From assembly GCA_964415675.1 (NCBI GenBank), contig CAYQBG010000005.1, positions 62,001 to 126,000 on the forward strand: DNA of 64,000 nucleotides, given 5' to 3'. The DNA is from UBA5336 sp964415675. GTDB lineage: Bacteria; Pseudomonadota; Alphaproteobacteria; Caulobacterales; Hyphomonadaceae. The notes under the pieces are model-generated. The model saw only the letters and a program-made list of their open reading frames with translations, did not search any database and had not been told where the DNA came from. Position 1 is the stretch's first letter. Each line of letters opens with the position of its first letter. Below are positions 61,128 through 64,000 of this stretch, piece by piece. A program made the translations under genes and the position numbers.

Positions 61128-62081
61128 ATGACACAAAAGCTATTGTCTCGGTATGTCCTCGCCGGCCTCATAGTCGGCGGCGCGCTGATTGCAATGCCAG
61201 CCGGGGCAGCGAATGCTGAAAAATATGCCTCCATAGTAATCGATGCGGAGACCGACACCGTCCTGCATGCGCGCCATGCCGATGCCCCACGTTATCCCGC
61301 ATCGCTGACCAAGGTAATGACGCTCTACATGCTGTTCGACGAGATCAAGGCTGGCCGGATCTCACTGGATGACAGGCTGACCGTGTCGAAAACCGCCGCA
61401 CGTCAGCCCCCGTCGAACCTGCGCCTGTCGGCGGGCGATACAATCAGCGTGCGCGACGCTATTGATGCGCTAGTGACGAAATCGGCCAATGATGTCGCCG
61501 TTGTGGTGGCTGAGAAGATCGGCGGCAGTGAGGATCGGTTCGCAGCGCTGATGACCGTCAAGGCACGCACGCTCGGCATGAATTCCACGAATTTTTACAA
61601 TGCTTCCGGACTGCCCGATTCCCGCCAGCTGTCGACAGCGCGCGACATGGCCGTTCTGGCCGAAGCGGTACTGGAAGACCATCCGGAATATTACCACTCA
61701 TTCTCCACCACGCAGTTCGACTGGGGCGGGCGTTCCTACAAGAACCACAACAAGCTTCTGGGCCGCGTCGATGGTGTCGACGGAATCAAGACCGGCTATA
61801 CGCGCGCTTCAGGGTTCAATCTCATGGCCTCGTCCATGCGCGGGGACCGGCGAATTATCACCGTGATGCTCGGCGGGCGAACCTCGGGCGCGCGTAACCG
61901 GCATGTCACCGAACTGATCGAGGCAGCCTTTCACAGCTTTGAAGGTCCGACCGGCAACGCGCCGGCGCTGCGCACACAAATCGCCTTCGGGAAAGTCTCC
62001 CAGCCCATCGACCCGAACGCTGCCGCGCAGCCATTGTTAAACGGCAAGCCGCTGCCTGTAGGCGAGGGCGATATCCAGTAG
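61128..62081 (+). CDS. D-alanyl-D-alanine carboxypeptidase (penicillin-binding protein 5/6 class)
   Basis: The protein has 317 residues. A signal peptide (ALIAMPAGAANA) precedes the serine peptidase domain of family S11: nucleophile SLTK at about 59-62, SAN near 119 and KTGYTR near 221. It trims pentapeptide side chains of peptidoglycan. A short C-terminal tail replaces the membrane-anchoring helix of E. coli PBP5, so it may be soluble or peripherally bound. AGGGAG lies 6 nt before the ATG at 61128; the in-frame ATG at 61074 precedes the signal peptide and is unlikely. Confidence 0.95.
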   Translation: MTQKLLSRYVLAGLIVGGALIAMPAGAANAEKYASIVIDAETDTVLHARHADAPRYPASLTKVMTLYMLFDEIKAGRISLDDRLTVSKTAARQPPSNLRLSAGDTISVRDAIDALVTKSANDVAVVVAEKIGGSEDRFAALMTVKARTLGMNSTNFYNASGLPDSRQLSTARDMAVLAEAVLEDHPEYYHSFSTTQFDWGGRSYKNHNKLLGRVDGVDGIKTGYTRASGFNLMASSMRGDRRIITVMLGGRTSGARNRHVTELIEAAFHSFEGPTGNAPALRTQIAFGKVSQPIDPNAAAQPLLNGKPLPVGEGDIQ

Positions 62082-62183
62082 CCCCGCCTGAAACCTATCG
62101 TGTCGCGCGTCTATTTGGCCCCCTCGCCATGGCTCGGAATGCTGTTAAAGACAATCTTGCACTCGTTTCAAGGGGAGACCGAC

Positions 62184-62798
62184 ATGATCCGGACACTCGC
62201 ATTTTCCAGCGCAGCCGCTCTGGCACTGGTGCTGGCCGCCTGCGGTGGCAGCAATGACACAGGGCAGGAGGCGGCAGAAACTCCACCCAAGCCTGAGACC
62301 GCCGCACCCGCGACACCAGCGCCGGAGACGACGTCCACAGCTGCACCGCAGGTCCGGCCCAATGACTCTCCGGCTGAGACTGACACGGCGGAGGCAGGGA
62401 CCGATGCCGGCGACACTGAAGCGGCGGCGGAGCAGGAAAATCCGTTTGCTGCCCTGCCGGCGCCCTTCAACACGGCCAACTACGATGTCGGTAAGCGAAC
62501 TTTCCGGCTCTGTCAGTCCTGCCACCTGATCGAGGAAGGCGCTGGCAACCGGGTGGGGCCAAACCTGTATGGCATGTTCGACCGGAAGGTCGGCGAGCTC
62601 GAGGGCTTCAACTATTCCCGCGCCCTGATTGAGGCCGATTTCGACTGGACGCCGCAGCAGCTGGAACAATGGCTGGCCGATCCGCGTGGCTTCCTGCCTG
62701 GCAACCGGATGAGTTTTGCCGGCGTGCGCCGCCCCGATGATCGGACGGCCGTGATCGCTTATATCATGCTCGAGTCAGGTTATACTGACAAAGAGTGA
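62184..62798 (+). CDS. Lipoprotein cytochrome c (c2-like)
   Basis: The protein has 204 residues. The lipobox LAAC (about 18-21) anchors it in the membrane. A flexible Ala/Pro/Thr/Glu-rich linker (about 25-90) leads to a cytochrome c domain with haem motif CQSCH at 110-114, HLIEEGAGNRVGPNLYG, and axial methionine in LPGNRMSFAGV. The form resembles membrane-tethered cytochrome c2/c552 of alphaproteobacteria that shuttles electrons between the bc1 complex and oxidases. GGGGAG precedes the ATG. It ends at a hairpin shared with the convergent outer-membrane gene. Confidence 0.93.
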   Translation: MIRTLAFSSAAALALVLAACGGSNDTGQEAAETPPKPETAAPATPAPETTSTAAPQVRPNDSPAETDTAEAGTDAGDTEAAAEQENPFAALPAPFNTANYDVGKRTFRLCQSCHLIEEGAGNRVGPNLYGMFDRKVGELEGFNYSRALIEADFDWTPQQLEQWLADPRGFLPGNRMSFAGVRRPDDRTAVIAYIMLESGYTDKE

Positions 62799-62822
62799 GC
62801 ACCGCCCCTCACTCCTGAAGCC

Positions 62823-62870
62823 AAAACGAGCCCCGGAGAACTGGCGTTCCGGGACGTTCGGGCTTCGTTT
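62823..62870. terminator. Convergent hairpin terminator
   Basis: An extended imperfect stem, with outer AAACGAGCCC against GGGCTTCGTTT and inner CCCGGA against TCCGGG, lies between the cytochrome c stop and the convergent outer-membrane gene stop. Plus-strand transcripts would end at GTTTG, minus-strand ones at CGTTTTGG. Confidence 0.6.
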
Positions 62871-62872
62871 GC

Positions 62873-63559
62873 TCAGAAGCGGCTGGCAAGCGCGACAACC
62901 AGGCCTGATTCTTCAAATCGTCCGCTCAGTTCCTCTCTCCACGCCATCGAAAGGTCGATCTCCCCACGCCGCCAGAGCAGGCCGGTTTCGACCTTGTCGG
63001 AGCGGGCATTTTCGCTACCGCGCTCAAACCAGAACTGATTGGTGAGGAAGATATTGGGAGCAATTTCCTGTGCGCCGCCGAATTCGACCCGATCGCGCCA
63101 GCAGCCCTCCGCATGGAGCCGCGTTGCAGCATCCGCGAAGATATACCAGTCCGTGCCGGACCAGCTGCCTGACATTCCGGTGCTCAGCCGCGCTTCCCCG
63201 CCAAGCCTGTCGCAACCGCGTACACCGCCAATGGCCGCTCCATGTATAGCGCCGATTTCAACGGCTACCTTTATGGCGCCCCGCTGATAAAGCCCTCTGC
63301 GCACGGTGGCGCGGAAACCCTCCGAGGTGAAATCTTCATTACCCTGGAACCGGACCTGCTCAGCCTTAAGCGTCAGTGTCCATTGATCGTTGAGACCATA
63401 CTCGCCATAGCCGTCATAACGAACGGCATCGAGGCCGCTGACACGCTCGCCTGCTACAGCAGCGCGCCCATAGCCCTCACCGCTCGCACGCACCCAGGGC
63501 CCCGCCTGTGCAGGTCGGCAGACGGCAGCAACCAGTAGGATCGTAACGATACGGCGCAT
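62873..63559 (-). CDS. Putative outer-membrane beta-barrel protein
   Basis: The protein has 228 residues. The signal peptide IVTILLVAAVCRPAQA ends in an AxA-like site. The mature part alternates short amphipathic strands (YGEYGLNDQWTLTLKAEQV, EIDLSMAWREELSG) and ends with aromatic phenylalanine (ALASRF), the usual outer-membrane barrel sorting signal. Two cysteines (RGCDRLGG, EGCWRDR) could pair. No family is recognised. It converges on the cytochrome c gene, and the MarR gene lies 79 bp upstream on the same strand. Confidence 0.7.
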   Translation of the reverse strand: MRRIVTILLVAAVCRPAQAGPWVRASGEGYGRAAVAGERVSGLDAVRYDGYGEYGLNDQWTLTLKAEQVRFQGNEDFTSEGFRATVRRGLYQRGAIKVAVEIGAIHGAAIGGVRGCDRLGGEARLSTGMSGSWSGTDWYIFADAATRLHAEGCWRDRVEFGGAQEIAPNIFLTNQFWFERGSENARSDKVETGLLWRRGEIDLSMAWREELSGRFEESGLVVALASRF

Positions 63560-63638
63560 TCCACAACCGTAACGACAAAGAAAACCGATTCCAGCAACCT
63601 GACCGGGAATTCCTGCCGATCAGCGCCTCAGGCAATGA

Positions 63639-64000
63639 TCAGAGGCGGTAGCGAATCTGGTCGGCCCAGAAACGTTCCAGCCGTGAAAGAGACTTGTTCA
63701 GATGGCTGAGATCGTCCGCGCGCATGCTTGCGGTCGGCTCCAGCGCCTGAGCCTGACGGTCGAACAGTTGCGAGACGCGCTTGCGAACTTTCAGGCCGCG
63801 TTCGGTCAGGCGCAGATGCACTGTGCGCTTGTCGGCCTCAGAACGCCGCTGGGTGAGATACCCGCCCTCCTGCAACTTCTTGACGTTGTAAGACAGACTG
63901 GTGCCGGCAAAGGCACCGCGCGCACGCAGGGATGAGGCCGGGGTCTCACCAACGCCAATTTCATACAGGAGAAGTGCCTGAACACCTGTCAGAGAGCGCT
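63639..64000 (-). CDS. MarR-family transcriptional regulator, 5' end cut by window
   Basis: The readable frame enters from the right edge and gives about 119 residues. The winged helix-turn-helix is complete: LTGVQALLLYEIG, SLRARGAFAGTSLSYNVKKL, then the wing GYLTQRRSEADKRTVHLRLT and the dimerisation helices. The N-terminal dimerisation helix lies outside the window. MarR proteins often sense phenolics or oxidants; no target is evident. Any shorter frame starting at TTG 63875 would remove the DNA-binding helix, so continuation across the edge is certain. Confidence 0.92.
   Translation of the reverse strand, partial: RSLTGVQALLLYEIGVGETPASSLRARGAFAGTSLSYNVKKLQEGGYLTQRRSEADKRTVHLRLTERGLKVRKRVSQLFDRQAQALEPTASMRADDLSHLNKSLSRLERFWADQIRYRL

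Overview
The window is GC-rich chromosomal DNA (about 60 % GC by eye), densely packed with genes and dominated by housekeeping genes and fatty-acid or terpenoid/steroid-type catabolism. It reads as an alphaproteobacterium. The evidence is a C4-pathway 5-aminolevulinate synthase, a MucR/Ros regulator, DUF2336 and DUF1499 proteins, a phasin with a PhaR-like operator, a ClpS-ClpA pair, the secDF-yajC/pcm/surE/serS block, and a CtrA-like box. The mix of TonB receptor, P450, MaoC-like and phosphotransferase genes suits an aerobic, possibly marine, Hyphomonadaceae-like organism, but the genus cannot be fixed from sequence alone. No tRNA, rRNA, CRISPR array, insertion sequence or prophage was seen.

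Layout. 1-9.2 kb holds two divergent acyl-CoA carboxylation modules: a carboxyltransferase beta subunit with an AtuA-like DUF1446 protein on the minus strand, and an acyl-CoA ligase, an SDR and a single-chain biotin-dependent carboxylase on the plus strand. 9.2-9.6 kb is a gene-poor convergent gap with a perfect CRP-type palindrome. 9.6-20.4 kb is a minus-strand block: Crp-like regulator, secF, secD, yajC, pcm, surE, serS (with a low-GC insertion), a TonB receptor with a NupC nucleoside transporter, and a VOC protein. 20.6-23.6 kb holds a small lipoprotein, a hydroxyacyl-CoA dehydrogenase-type SDR, a universal stress protein and a cytochrome c/HD-oxygenase-like pair. 23.7-28.8 kb is a tightly overlapping operon glyA-nrdR-ribD(reductase only)-ribE-ribBX-ribH-nusB. 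28.8-36.9 kb contains LysR, MucR, hemA with an FNR-type box, a class II aldolase-like gene, nadK, an Hpt protein, a NUDIX hydrolase, a degenerate EAL-like protein and a DUF2336 protein.

36.9-47.9 kb carries a CoA transferase, the glutathione-dependent formaldehyde oxidation genes, and an NAD biosynthesis operon. That operon is nadA, three tandem paralogous exported proteins of unknown function, nadB and nadC, preceded by two near-identical palindromic operators. An SDR and a cytochrome P450 follow. 47.9-64 kb holds an OmpA/BON-like lipoprotein, a MaoC-like dehydratase, an ACAD10/11-like phosphotransferase, purD, xseA, a TPR-like lipoprotein, an Old Yellow Enzyme, clpS-clpA, a DUF1499 protein, a phasin, a D,D-carboxypeptidase, a lipoprotein cytochrome c, an outer-membrane protein and a truncated MarR regulator.

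The strongest candidate for something undescribed is the three-paralog exported family translationally embedded between nadA and nadB. Next come the foreign-looking insertion in seryl-tRNA synthetase, the CRP-type site in a gap with no recognised gene, and the degenerate EAL-like protein.
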